Shown here piece by piece: positions 25,174 to 32,726 of a DNA stretch of 34,249 nucleotides (position 1 is the first letter of the stretch; the number at the start of each line of letters is the position of its first letter). This DNA is from Actinomadura logoneensis. Lineage in GTDB: Bacteria; Actinomycetota; Actinomycetes; Streptosporangiales; Streptosporangiaceae. The DNA is taken from NCBI RefSeq assembly GCF_003428695.1, contig NZ_QURH01000121.1, positions 1 through 34,249 on the forward strand, in the 5' to 3' direction. The notes beneath the pieces are model-generated. The model made no database searches, was not told the origin of the DNA, and was given only the letters and a program-made list of their open reading frames with translations. The translations under genes were made by a program, and so were the position numbers.

Positions 25174-26730
25174 ATGACGCTCGCCAAGACCCGATCAGTC
25201 TCACTCGTCGGAGTGGACGGCTTCGTCGTGGACATCGAAGCCGCCATCACCAGCGGGGTCCCCGGACTCCACCTCGTGGGGCTCCCCGATGCGGCACTCA
25301 ACGAAGCCCGCGACCGCGTCCGCGCCGCCATCTACAACTCGGGCGAAGACTGGCCCAACAGACACGTCACCGTCTCTCTCTTCCCGGCGAGCCTGCCGAA
25401 GAAGGGCTCGACCTTCGACCTCGCCATCGCTGTGGCGCTCCTCGCCGCTGCCGAGGCGTTCTCTCCGGCATCCTGCGCCGGGTTGACGCTGGTCGGAGAG
25501 CTCGGATTGGACGGCCGGGTCAGGGCCATCCCAGGTGTTCTGCCCGCGGTCCTCGCCTCGGCCAACGCGGGCTGCCAGACCGTGGTCGTTCCCCGGGCGA
25601 ACGCGGCCGAGGCTCGCCTCGTGCCGGACGTCGAGGTCGTGCCGGTGGCCAGCCTGCGCGAGTTGCTCTGCCTGTTCCGCGACGAACCGCCGCCCGTCGA
25701 GGAGGACTGCTCCGAACCCGCGCCCCATTACGGCGTGGACGGTCTGACTCCACGCTGCCCCGACCGCCGTAGCGACCTCGACCTGGCGGACGTCCGAGGT
25801 CAGGCGGAGGCCCGCCGGGCTCTGGAGATCAGTGCGGCCGGCGGACACCATCTCTTCTTCTCGGGGCCGCCGGGCTGCGGGAAGACGATGCTGGCGGAAC
25901 GGCTCCCCACCCTGATGCCGCCGCTGGAACCGGAGGCGGCCCTTGAGGTCACGGCGATCCACTCGGTGGCGGGCACTCTGCCGCCCGACCAGCCGATGAT
26001 CACCCATCCGCCGTTCCACGCGCCCCACCACACCGCGACCAGGGCGGCGATCGTCGGCGGCGGTTCGGGTCGCGTCCTGCAACCCGGAGCCGTGTCTCTG
26101 GCGCACAGGGGGACGTTGTTCCTGGATGAAGCTCCCGAGTTCCACGGTGGAGTCCTGGACGCGCTTCGCCAACCTCTGGAGGAAGGAGAGGTGAGGCTGT
26201 CCAGGGTCGAGGGGACGGCACGCTTCCCGGCCCGGTTCACCCTCGTCCTGGCAGCGAATCCGTGTCCCTGCGCCGCTGCCAAGCAGATGGACTGTTCATG
26301 TCCGCCGGGCGTGCGCCGCAAGTACATCTCCCGTGTCTCGGGTCCTCTGCTCGACCGCGTCGACCTGAAGCTCGAACTGACCCCGGCGACGCGCGCCGAA
26401 CTACGCTACGACCTGGAGTTCGCCGAGACCAGCGAAGTCGTGGCCGCCCGCGTCCTGAACGCGAGAGAACGCGCCGTGAAGCGATTGTCCGGGACTCCCT
26501 GGCGAACCAACTCGGAGATCCCGGGACCGGAACTGCGCCGACACTTCACCCCTTCCCGGGAGGCGATGGGCGCCGCCGACGAAGCACTCCAGAAGGGAAC
26601 CCTCAGCGCCCGCGGCCTGGATCGCGTGCTCCGTGTCGCCTGGACCATCGCCGACCTCGCAGACCGCGACGAGCCGGGCGACGACGACATCGGCGGCGCA
26701 CTAGCCCTCTGGAACGGCCGTTGGACATGA
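25174..26730 (+). CDS. comM: ComM/YifB family AAA+ ATPase
   Basis: Mg-chelatase-like AAA+ ATPase of 518 residues. ComM in naturally competent bacteria is a helicase that promotes branch migration during integration of incoming DNA. An N-terminal Lon-S5-like domain (residues about 1-165, including GLPDAALNEARDRVRAAI) precedes the AAA module: Walker A GPPGCGKT (231-238) and Walker B GTLFLDEAPEF. A cysteine cluster (NPCPCAAA, MDCSCPPG) follows as in the family, then the C-terminal Mg-chelatase region. The ATG abuts the yraN stop. All motifs look intact. Confidence 0.94.
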   Translation: MTLAKTRSVSLVGVDGFVVDIEAAITSGVPGLHLVGLPDAALNEARDRVRAAIYNSGEDWPNRHVTVSLFPASLPKKGSTFDLAIAVALLAAAEAFSPASCAGLTLVGELGLDGRVRAIPGVLPAVLASANAGCQTVVVPRANAAEARLVPDVEVVPVASLRELLCLFRDEPPPVEEDCSEPAPHYGVDGLTPRCPDRRSDLDLADVRGQAEARRALEISAAGGHHLFFSGPPGCGKTMLAERLPTLMPPLEPEAALEVTAIHSVAGTLPPDQPMITHPPFHAPHHTATRAAIVGGGSGRVLQPGAVSLAHRGTLFLDEAPEFHGGVLDALRQPLEEGEVRLSRVEGTARFPARFTLVLAANPCPCAAAKQMDCSCPPGVRRKYISRVSGPLLDRVDLKLELTPATRAELRYDLEFAETSEVVAARVLNARERAVKRLSGTPWRTNSEIPGPELRRHFTPSREAMGAADEALQKGTLSARGLDRVLRVAWTIADLADRDEPGDDDIGGALALWNGRWT

Positions 26731-27140
26731 CTCCCGCATTCCGGGGTCTGTTCACCCCGACACCAACTCCCCGGCGCCCCATCCCCTCCCGCCAAAGCAC
26801 CCCCCAACGCAGCGGGCACCGAAACAGCCCCGCCTCGCGGGCGCCGAAGCAGCCGCCGCCTCGCGGGTGCCGAAAGAGCGTCTGCCTAGGAGGCAGATGC
26901 CTCTCCCGAGAGCCCCCGCAACTCATGCACCGATCAGCCCGCCCTCCCCCAACAGCCCACAAACCCACAATCCACAACCCCGTTCCGTATGGCGATAGGG
27001 CGTTCACGTCCGCTCACGCGATGAGAAGTCACGACGCCCCCGCCATCCGCCCCTGCATAGCTGGCCAACAGAGGGGCGAGCACGCCGTCCCACACTGCGC
27101 CCACCGCCGGGCGCCCCATTCCCAAACCGAGGAGGCAACA
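26731..27140. other. Gap between comM and dprA
   Basis: About 410 bases with no supported gene, which is unusual since comM and dprA normally abut or overlap. It holds a two-copy imperfect repeat (around 26811-26878, unit about 26 bases with CCGCCTCGCGGG) and a hairpin (26878-26900). The text is C-rich on the + strand, like the other noncoding gaps here. A promoter for dprA may lie near TATGGCGATAGGG (about 26988), but this is weak. Confidence 0.45.
26878..26900. terminator. Hairpin between comM and dprA
   Basis: Arms GCGTCTGCCT and AGGCAGATGC, ten bases with one G-T pair, around a three-base loop AGG. No T tract follows in either direction. It could end the yraN-comM transcript weakly or be a stem in the leader of dprA. 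Confidence 0.4.
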
Positions 27141-28301
27141 ATGACCGAGGATCGGATCGCTCGTGCGACGCTCACCGCACTTGCCGAGCCGGGTGAGCCT
27201 CTGCTCAACGAGCTCATCGACCGTCTGGGAGCACCCGAGACTCTCACCGCCATTCGCCGTGGCCGACTACCGGACGAGACGGCCGCTGGAATCGCGGACG
27301 ATTCGCTCGTGGCCCGGATGACCGAACGCCTGGCTCACTGGCGGATTCGTCTGTCCGCCGCGGAGCCTGCGAGCGACCTGCTGGTGGCAGAACGGCTCGG
27401 TGTCAGGCTGGTCTGTCCGGGCGATCCCGAGTGGCCGACCACTCTGGACGATCTCGGCGCGCGGCGACCGTATGCCCTGTGGCTCCGCGGCCCGAGCGAT
27501 CTGCGGTTCGGTTGTCTACGCTCTGTCGCTCTCGTCGGCGCACGGGCGGCGTCCTCCTACGGGATGCGCCTCGCGTCGGAGATGGCGTCCGAGCTGGGCG
27601 AGTGTGGCTGGACGGTCGTCTCCGGCGGGGCCATGGGCATCGACGCGGCGGCTCACCGAGGCTCTTTGGCCGCCGATGGTCCGACCGTCGCGGTCCTGGC
27701 CAACGGAGTGGACGTTCCCTATCCGGCCAGCAACGATGGCATGTTCGCTGAGATCGCCCGGCGTGAACTGCTCGTCAGCGAGTCACCGCCGGGCACGTCA
27801 CCACGACGGCAGCGTTTCCTCGTCCGCAACCGCGTCATCGCCGCCCTCGCCAGGGGCACCGTCGTCGTCGAGGCGGGCCGGCGCAGTGGAGCGCTCAGCA
27901 CCGCGCACTGGGCTCGGAAGCTGGGCCGCGTGGTGATGGCGGTTCCAGGTCCTGTCACCTCGGCGACCTCCGTCGGTTGCCACGCCCTGCTCCGGGATCC
28001 GCCGCCTGCCCTCCTCGTCACCCGAAGCGAGGAAGTGATCGAGGCTGTGGGTGAGTTCGGCACCGACCTGGCCCCGGTTCCCGCCAGCCCCGTGTTGTCG
28101 CGCGACCTCCTGGATCCGGTGGCGCGCACCGTCCTGGAAGCCCTTCCCTCCCGCGCGGCCGCCGGTCCGGCACAGCTCGCAGCGAAGGCGGGCATAGACC
28201 TCCCCACGGCCAACGCGAAGCTGGGCCTCCTCTCCGCAGGCGGCTTCGTAGAACGAGCCCCGGGCGGCTGGCGCCTGACGCAGAAAGCCAAGGCCCCATG
28301 A
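27141..28301 (+). CDS. dprA: DNA-processing protein DprA
   Basis: Binds incoming single-stranded DNA and loads RecA in transformable bacteria; 386 residues. The Rossmann-like core is clear: VALVGARAASSYGMRLA, VVSGGAMGIDAAAHRGSL, VAVLANGVDVPYP, RFLVRNRVIAALARGTVVVEAGRRSGAL and MAVPGPVTS. An N-terminal SAM-like domain and a C-terminal winged-helix domain (about 325-386) flank it. The ATG has GAGGAGG at good distance. In most actinobacteria its job is unclear because competence is not known. Here it is the last gene of the rightward yraN-comM-dprA block. Confidence 0.95.
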   Translation: MTEDRIARATLTALAEPGEPLLNELIDRLGAPETLTAIRRGRLPDETAAGIADDSLVARMTERLAHWRIRLSAAEPASDLLVAERLGVRLVCPGDPEWPTTLDDLGARRPYALWLRGPSDLRFGCLRSVALVGARAASSYGMRLASEMASELGECGWTVVSGGAMGIDAAAHRGSLAADGPTVAVLANGVDVPYPASNDGMFAEIARRELLVSESPPGTSPRRQRFLVRNRVIAALARGTVVVEAGRRSGALSTAHWARKLGRVVMAVPGPVTSATSVGCHALLRDPPPALLVTRSEEVIEAVGEFGTDLAPVPASPVLSRDLLDPVARTVLEALPSRAAAGPAQLAAKAGIDLPTANAKLGLLSAGGFVERAPGGWRLTQKAKAP

Positions 28302-28476
28302 CCTCGACAAGATCATTTTCAGGCCCCACGCCCACAGAGGCTCTTCCAGCAGAGGTTCCCTCCCCCGAAGGCTCTGTCATGCCCTCACCGTGCATGCCTC
28401 ACCCGTGCTCCTCAGGGGCCGCAAGGCAAATGACCACATACGCAGCACTACGGTCACCACTCTCGCCAGGATTCAC

Positions 28477-28489
28477 TTAGAACTTCTAA
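28477..28489. promoter_or_regulatory. AT-rich palindrome upstream of the DUF5959 gene
   Basis: TTAGAA-C-TTCTAA is a perfect 13-base palindrome in the 271-base gap after dprA, about 84 bases before the next start codon. It is strikingly AT-rich for this DNA. It could be an operator or promoter element, or a scar of an insertion-sequence end given the transposase remnant nearby. Confidence 0.35.
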
Positions 28490-28572
28490 CGAAATGGCGT
28501 GCTCCGGTCGGAAGTCGTGGGCCGACTGAGGCGGAGGTGAGTCAAGATCGCCTCAAGTTCGGCGGAGGCGGC

Positions 28573-29004
28573 ATGGTGACGGTTGAGCAGTTGGATCTGG
28601 CCCTGCTGTGCGATGACGAAGGCAACAGTGTGTGCATCACCGTGCTCGGCCCCTTGCAGGGTGTGGCCCGTGGGCTGGCCGCGGAGATTGTCGTCGACGC
28701 GCCGTTCGTGGCAGGCCGCGTGGCCTTCCCGTTGTGGCGATTTCGGCTCACCTCGTGGGCCGAGGCACTGGACCGCCTGGAGACCGGTGAGGACATTGCC
28801 TGGCTGCACGTCCAGCGCGGGCCGGCCGTCTACATCCACTTGAACGGGGAGCGCGACTGCCCTGAGGTTGTCACTGAAGACGCTCTCGTCTCGATGACGA
28901 CCGTGCGGGTGCCCATCGACTTGCCGTTCAACTGGATCGCAACCCATCGGGGCCTGCTGCCCGCCGTCCTCGACGCCTGGGACGGGCACCTGTCACCGGA
29001 GTGA
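28573..29004 (+). CDS. DUF5959-type protein of unknown function
   Basis: Protein of 143 residues that I believe belongs to the actinobacterial DUF5959 group. The reasons are its layout: a first strand with DDEGNSVCITVLG, then AEIVVDAPFVAGRVAFPL, SWAEALDRLETGEDIAWL and a closing VSMTTVRVPIDLPFNWIATHRGLLPAVLDAW. No catalytic motif, signal peptide or membrane segment is present. I chose the ATG with GGAGGC upstream; an in-frame GTG at 28537 would add 12 residues. It lies between dprA and a decayed transposase on DNA that interrupts a usually conserved gene order, so it is a candidate for acquisition by transfer. No function is proposed. Confidence 0.7.
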   Translation: MVTVEQLDLALLCDDEGNSVCITVLGPLQGVARGLAAEIVVDAPFVAGRVAFPLWRFRLTSWAEALDRLETGEDIAWLHVQRGPAVYIHLNGERDCPEVVTEDALVSMTTVRVPIDLPFNWIATHRGLLPAVLDAWDGHLSPE

Positions 29005-29014
29005 GCCCAGCGCT

Positions 29015-29181
29015 GCGCCAGCAGATCAGAGAGCATCCGAGACTGAGCAGGGCCTCGTGGATGTTGTCGCGGCTCTCCCAGCGGATCCGCAGGCGCCGGA
29101 AGTGGTGCGGAAGCGCGAACGCGCACTCGACTCCCCACCGAAGTGGTGCGGAAGCGCGAACGCGCACTCGACTCCCCACCG
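29015..29181 (-). pseudogene. Remnant of an IS5-type transposase C-terminus
   Basis: On the minus strand one frame reads WGVECAFALPHHFRRLRIR, then WESRDNIHEALLSLGCSLICWR. This is the typical end of actinobacterial IS5-family transposases (WVVERTFAWLH-FRRLRIRWE-DIHEAFL-LGC-LICWRR pattern). The conserved E of the DDE set would be the E in GVECAF. No start, no DDE core and no terminal inverted repeats remain. A 41-bp perfect tandem duplication (29100-29140, 29141-29181) breaks the frame. It ends ten bases from the DUF5959 stop. A dead fragment. Confidence 0.7.
29100..29181. repeat. Perfect 41-bp tandem duplication
   Basis: The 41-base unit starting AAGTGGTGCGGAAGCGCG and ending CTCCCCACCG occurs twice in a row without a difference. 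It is inside the transposase remnant and shifts its frame. The perfect identity implies a recent event. Confidence 0.92.
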
Positions 29182-29220
29182 ATGGACACCGCGGCTGGGG
29201 CCTTGGGAGTGGGGGGAGGG

Positions 29221-29490
29221 GATGCTGTGCCGCGTGCACACCTGATCAGGGAGGCGGGCGGGCCCGAGGTGTACGAGCAGTCGAGATGGTGGCCGAGCCT
29301 CACGTCCGGCGGAGGCGTGAACCGGGCCTGAAGGGGCCGTCCACGGGGCCGGCGCCCCTCTAGGCACCGGGGGCGGGGAGGCTGTGTCGCTTGCACACGC
29401 CTGATCAGGAAGGCCGACGGACCCCAAGGTGTACGACCAGTTGAGATGGTGGCCAGCCGTCGCGTCCGGTGGAGGCGTGAGCTGGACTTG
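29221..29490. repeat. Diverged direct repeat of about 110 bases
   Basis: Two copies, about 29221-29330 and 29378-29490, offset by 159-160 bases. Shared anchors are CCTGATCAGG (29241 and 29400; itself a palindrome), GTGTACGA, GAGATGGTGGCC (29282 and 29442) and CGTCCGG-GGAGGCGTGA (29303 and 29463). Identity is perhaps 75%. I do not recognise the element. It has no coding signal. Confidence 0.7.
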
Positions 29491-29615
29491 GTGGGAACGC
29501 TCAGGGGCTGGAGGTCCTTGAAGCGCGGGGGCAGGTTTGGCGAGGGCTGGATGGCCACCTTGGACTGGATATTCGGTGGCTGTCCTGCGGGGCCTTCGCT
29601 CGGGGATCAGCGTGG

Positions 29616-29930
29616 TTACTGGTCGGCAGGTAGTTCGAAGTCGCTCTTCGCTAGTTCTTCGACGTTGACGTCCTTGAAGGTGACCACGCGGACGTTCTTG
29701 ACGAACCTGGCCGGGCGGTACATGTCCCAGACCCAGGCGTCCTGCATGGTGACCTCGAAGTAGACCTCGCCGTTGTCCGCGCCGCGGACCTGGAGATCGA
29801 CCGAGTTGGTCAGGTAGAAGCGGCGCTCGGTCTCCACGACGTAGCTGAACAGGCCGACGACGTCGCGGTACTCGCGATAGAGCTGAAGCTCCATCTCGGT
29901 TTCGTACTTCTCGAGATCCTCGGCGCTCAC
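29616..29930 (-). CDS. DUF2469 family protein
   Basis: Conserved actinobacterial protein of 104 residues next to rnhB, function unknown. It is acidic at the start (MSAEDLEKYETEMELQLYRE), with the family phrases FSYVVETERRFYLTNSV, VYFEVTMQDAWVWDMYRPAR and VVTFKDVNVEEL. The start is GTG overlapping the rnhB stop (GTGA), showing coupling. Very strong conservation in the phylum suggests a housekeeping role. Confidence 0.93.
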   Translation of the reverse strand: MSAEDLEKYETEMELQLYREYRDVVGLFSYVVETERRFYLTNSVDLQVRGADNGEVYFEVTMQDAWVWDMYRPARFVKNVRVVTFKDVNVEELAKSDFELPADQ

Positions 29931-30649
29931 ACCCGTGTCCCTTCCGTCCGGGCCTCGTGGTCCTCCCCGGCTGGCTCCCCCATGACCACGATCCCATTGT
30001 TACGCACCACCCGGCCCACGTTGACGAAGGAGAGGCGGTGTTCGGCACAGGGGCCGTGTTCGAGGAGCGCCGCCGTGTGGGCCTTGGTGGCGTATCCCTT
30101 GTGCACGTCGAAGCCGTACTGGGGGAATCGCTCGTGCAGGTCGATCATGATCCGGTCCCGGGTGACCTTCGCCACGATCGAGGCGGCGGCGATGCAGGCC
30201 ACGACCTGGTCGCCCTTGATCACGCCGAGGCTGGGCGCCACCAGGCCGGGGACCGAGAAGCCGTCGCTCAGGACGTAGGCGGGCCGCCGGTCGAGCGCGG
30301 CCACGGCACGGCGCATCCCGGTGATGTTGCAGCGGTGGACGCCGAAGCGGTCCACCTCCTCACGGGGAACGATGATCACGCTCCAGGCGGCGGCGCGCTC
30401 GATGATCTCGTCGTAGAGCGCCTCGCGGCGGGCGGGGGTCAGCAGCTTGGAGTCGCTCAGACCTTCGATGCGGCCACGCTTGCCGTCCGCGAGGATCGCC
30501 GCACCGATCACCAGGGGACCGGCACAGGCTCCGCGGCCGGCCTCGTCCACCCCGGCCACGGGGGTGAATCCGGCGTGTCCGAGGGCACGTTCGAAGCCGT
30601 ACAGCCCAGCGTCACGCCTGGGCGTATACCGGAGTGGACGACCCTTCAT
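29927..30649 (-). CDS. rnhB: Ribonuclease HII
   Basis: Removes ribonucleotides and RNA primers from DNA; 240 residues. The catalytic acids are in GVDEAGRGACAGPLV (D35, E36), with later ones in YVLSDGFSV and the segment SIVAKVTRDRIM; HGPCAEHRLSF lies near the C-terminus. The ATG gives MKGRPLRYTPRRD. It overlaps the DUF2469 gene by four bases and is 475 bases downstream of lepB on the same strand. Confidence 0.95.
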   Translation of the reverse strand: MKGRPLRYTPRRDAGLYGFERALGHAGFTPVAGVDEAGRGACAGPLVIGAAILADGKRGRIEGLSDSKLLTPARREALYDEIIERAAAWSVIIVPREEVDRFGVHRCNITGMRRAVAALDRRPAYVLSDGFSVPGLVAPSLGVIKGDQVVACIAAASIVAKVTRDRIMIDLHERFPQYGFDVHKGYATKAHTAALLEHGPCAEHRLSFVNVGRVVRNNGIVVMGEPAGEDHEARTEGTRV

Positions 30650-31124
30650 AGTCGCAGCGTACGTCCCCGGACACCCGGAAAGACCTCTTTTGGCGCTTCA
30701 GCGGCCCCACGGGCACAGGAGGTAGCGGAACCCGCAGTTCACGTCTGCTTCAACGCCGATTCAGCCCACTGCATAACCTCGGGAACGTTCAATCCCCCAA
30801 TGCGGGGCGGGTCTTCGTGCGGGCGGCGACTTCTGGCTTCCCGATCGCCCCGCCCGCCAGCAGCCGCTACGGCCGCACTGACACGAACAACATTGCCAGT
30901 GCGGCGTCGCCTCCCTACGGGACGCTTCTGAGGGCCCCGCCGCCCACAGAGTCGCGGAAACAGCTATCGCCTCGCACAGCGATTCCTCCCGGCCCTCTCC
31001 CACGCCCGCCGACAGCAACTACGCACGAACACGTTGCGAGTGAGGCGTCGGCTCACGGCGGGACGCCTGTGGCGGCCCCGCCGCCCACAGAGTCGCGGAA
31101 ACAGCTATGGCCTCCGCACATTGG
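30650..31124. other. Gap between lepB and rnhB
   Basis: About 475 bases. It contains a direct repeat of about 105 bases whose last 35 are identical (listed separately). A rightward frame across it reads APPPTESRKQL twice in phase, but codon differences between the copies are not mainly synonymous and no ribosome site precedes it, so I do not call a gene. The rnhB promoter should lie at the left end. Confidence 0.5.
30863..31119. repeat. Direct repeat with a 35-bp identical core
   Basis: Core copies at 30933-30967 and 31074-31108 are identical, starting GGCCCCGCCGCCCACAGAG and ending GGAAACAGCTAT; offset 141. The 60-70 bases before each core are also related (GAACA, TTGC, AGTG, GGCGTCG, GGGACGC anchors). 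The contrast of a perfect core and a diverged flank suggests the core is under constraint or was recently converted. The right copy lies 17 bases from the lepB stop. Confidence 0.8.
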
Positions 31125-32066
31125 TCAGCGGCGGGTTCGTAGGCGGCGGGTCAGGTAGGTGATGGGGACGGCGCCCAGGAAGCCCAGGGCCAGGGGTGTC
31201 GCGGGGGCCAGGGCGGCAGCGGTCTTCAGGGTCGGCTGCTTGAAGGTGCCCGGGATCGGGAGGGTGTCGATGCGGTTCAGCGGCCAGACGATGACGAAGG
31301 CGCGGCCGATGACGTGGTCGACGGGGATCGTGCCTCCGCCGCGGTCGCCGCGGTGCCAGCGGGAGTCGGACGACGCCTCGCGGTGGTCGCCCATGACCCA
31401 GAGCTGGCCGGGGCCGACGGTCGCGTCGAAGGGGTCGATGGACGGCTTGTTCTGCACGTGGCTGGACGCGTCGGTGTAGAGGTAGGACTTCTCGTCCAGC
31501 GGGACGCCGTTGACCGTGACGCGGCCCTGGGCGTCGCAACACTTCACGTGGTCGCCGGGGATGCCGATGACCCGCTTGATGTAGTCCTTCTCGTTCGGGG
31601 CGACGCCGAAGGCGCTCCCGATGGCGCGCACGACCTTGCTGACGGGGTTGCCCGGCTTGCTGACCCGGACCTCCGGGTCCCAGGAGTCGAGGCCGTTGAA
31701 GACCACGACGTCACCGCGCGCGATGTCCCGCGTGTGGTAGACGATCTTGTTGACCAGGACGCGGTCGCCGATCTGCAGGGTGTTCTCCATCGAGCCGGAC
31801 GGGATGTAGAACGCCTGCACGACGAACGCCTTGATCACCAGGGCGAGGACGAGGGCGACGCCGATCAGGACGGGCAGCTCCTTCAGGAACGAGCCCTGCT
31901 TCTTCTTGCGCTTGCCGTCCGGCTCCTCCTCCGGCTCGGCGGCCGGGGCGGGCGATCCGGGTTCGGAGGCTGACGACTCCGCGTCGGAGGTCACGGTCTG
32001 CTTCTCTTCGGGCACCGCGCCCTCGGCTTCGGATCGCACGTCTCTCCGATCGTCCTCGTAACTCAT
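31125..32066 (-). CDS. lepB: Signal peptidase I
   Basis: Membrane protease that removes Sec and Tat signal peptides; 313 residues. An acidic, disordered N-terminus of about 55 residues and the KRKKKQGSF stretch precede one membrane helix (about 62-86). The catalytic Ser is in PSGSMENTL (S92) and the Lys in YIKRVIGIPGD (K164). Box E is visible as WVMGDHREASSDSRWHRG. A second hydrophobic segment near residues 288-303 suggests a C-terminal anchor, as in some actinobacterial paralogues. Start at the ATG of MSYEDD. It is between rplS and rnhB as usual. Confidence 0.94.
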   Translation of the reverse strand: MSYEDDRRDVRSEAEGAVPEEKQTVTSDAESSASEPGSPAPAAEPEEEPDGKRKKKQGSFLKELPVLIGVALVLALVIKAFVVQAFYIPSGSMENTLQIGDRVLVNKIVYHTRDIARGDVVVFNGLDSWDPEVRVSKPGNPVSKVVRAIGSAFGVAPNEKDYIKRVIGIPGDHVKCCDAQGRVTVNGVPLDEKSYLYTDASSHVQNKPSIDPFDATVGPGQLWVMGDHREASSDSRWHRGDRGGGTIPVDHVIGRAFVIVWPLNRIDTLPIPGTFKQPTLKTAAALAPATPLALGFLGAVPITYLTRRLRTRR

Positions 32067-32169
32067 CAGAGCGCCAGACTAGCGGCGGGAGGGCGCCGAA
32101 TCTCGTCCACGGCCGTGTCGTTCCGGCGCGCCGACCCCCGCGGACGTGCACTTTCCCCCAAAACGGACG

Positions 32170-32201
32170 GTGCCCCGGGATCCGAGGATCCCGGGGCACC
32201 G
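32170..32201 (-). terminator. Intrinsic terminator after rplS
   Basis: Perfect 15-base stem GGTGCCCCGGGATCC / GGATCCCGGGGCACC with a two-base GA loop. On the minus strand it is followed by GTCCGTTTTGGGGG, a short U run. It lies 38 bases past the rplS stop, so lepB needs its own promoter downstream of it. Confidence 0.85.
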
Positions 32202-32239
32202 GACGCGTCGGCGGGGCCGAGCGGACGCGCGGAGGGCGA

Positions 32240-32593
32240 TCAGAAGTCGCGCTTCTCCTTGATGCGGGCCGCCTTGCCACGCAGGTTGCGCAGGTAGTAC
32301 AGCTTGGCGCGGCGGACGTCACCGCGGATCGCGACCTCGAGCTTCTCGATGTGCGGGCTGTTGATCGGCCAGGTGCGCTCGACGCCGTAGCCGCCCTTGC
32401 TGATCTTGCGGACGGTGAAGGTCTCGCGGGAGCCGCCGCCCTGACGCCGGATCACCACGCCCTCGAAGACCTGGACACGGGTGACCTTGCCCTCGGTGAT
32501 GCGCGCGTGCACGCGCACCGTGTCGCCGGGACGGAAGTCCGGGATGTCGCTCCGCAGAGCGGCCTTCTCGATCTCCTGGATCAGTGCGTGCAT
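32240..32593 (-). CDS. rplS: 50S ribosomal protein L19
   Basis: Ribosomal protein L19, 117 residues, standard length. Sequence [62 protein letters not shown] and the basic tail [21 protein letters not shown] are family-typical. It follows trmD by 133 bases, so it may have its own promoter, and ends in a strong terminator. Confidence 0.97.
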   Translation of the reverse strand: MHALIQEIEKAALRSDIPDFRPGDTVRVHARITEGKVTRVQVFEGVVIRRQGGGSRETFTVRKISKGGYGVERTWPINSPHIEKLEVAIRGDVRRAKLYYLRNLRGKAARIKEKRDF

Positions 32594-32726
32594 GGCAGCG
32601 GTTCCTCAGTCGTGTAGAACGCGGACGTCGAGAGGCCCCGGTGGGACTGCGTGGGGGCGTCGCTCCGCGCGAAATGGATCTTGCTTGAAGTCGTCGCGCC
32701 GCGCGTCACGAGCACACGGCGACGCT

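Larger units (their letters stand above)
29005..29615. other. Gap with IS remnant and diverged repeats
   Basis: About 610 bases between the DUF5959 gene and DUF2469. It contains a transposase fragment (29015-29181), a perfect 41-bp tandem duplication inside it, and an imperfect direct repeat of about 110 bases (29221-29330 and 29378-29490). Beyond these, up to the DUF2469 stop, I see nothing. Confidence 0.6.

Noticed and set aside
28018..28395. Leftward frame starting MHGEGMTEPSGEG upstream of and antisense to the dprA end
   Set aside because: After about 30 residues it runs through antisense dprA and has no family signal.
30817..31158. Rightward frame with APPPTESRKQL twice
   Set aside because: Differences between copies are not mainly synonymous, there is no ribosome site, and it runs antisense into lepB.
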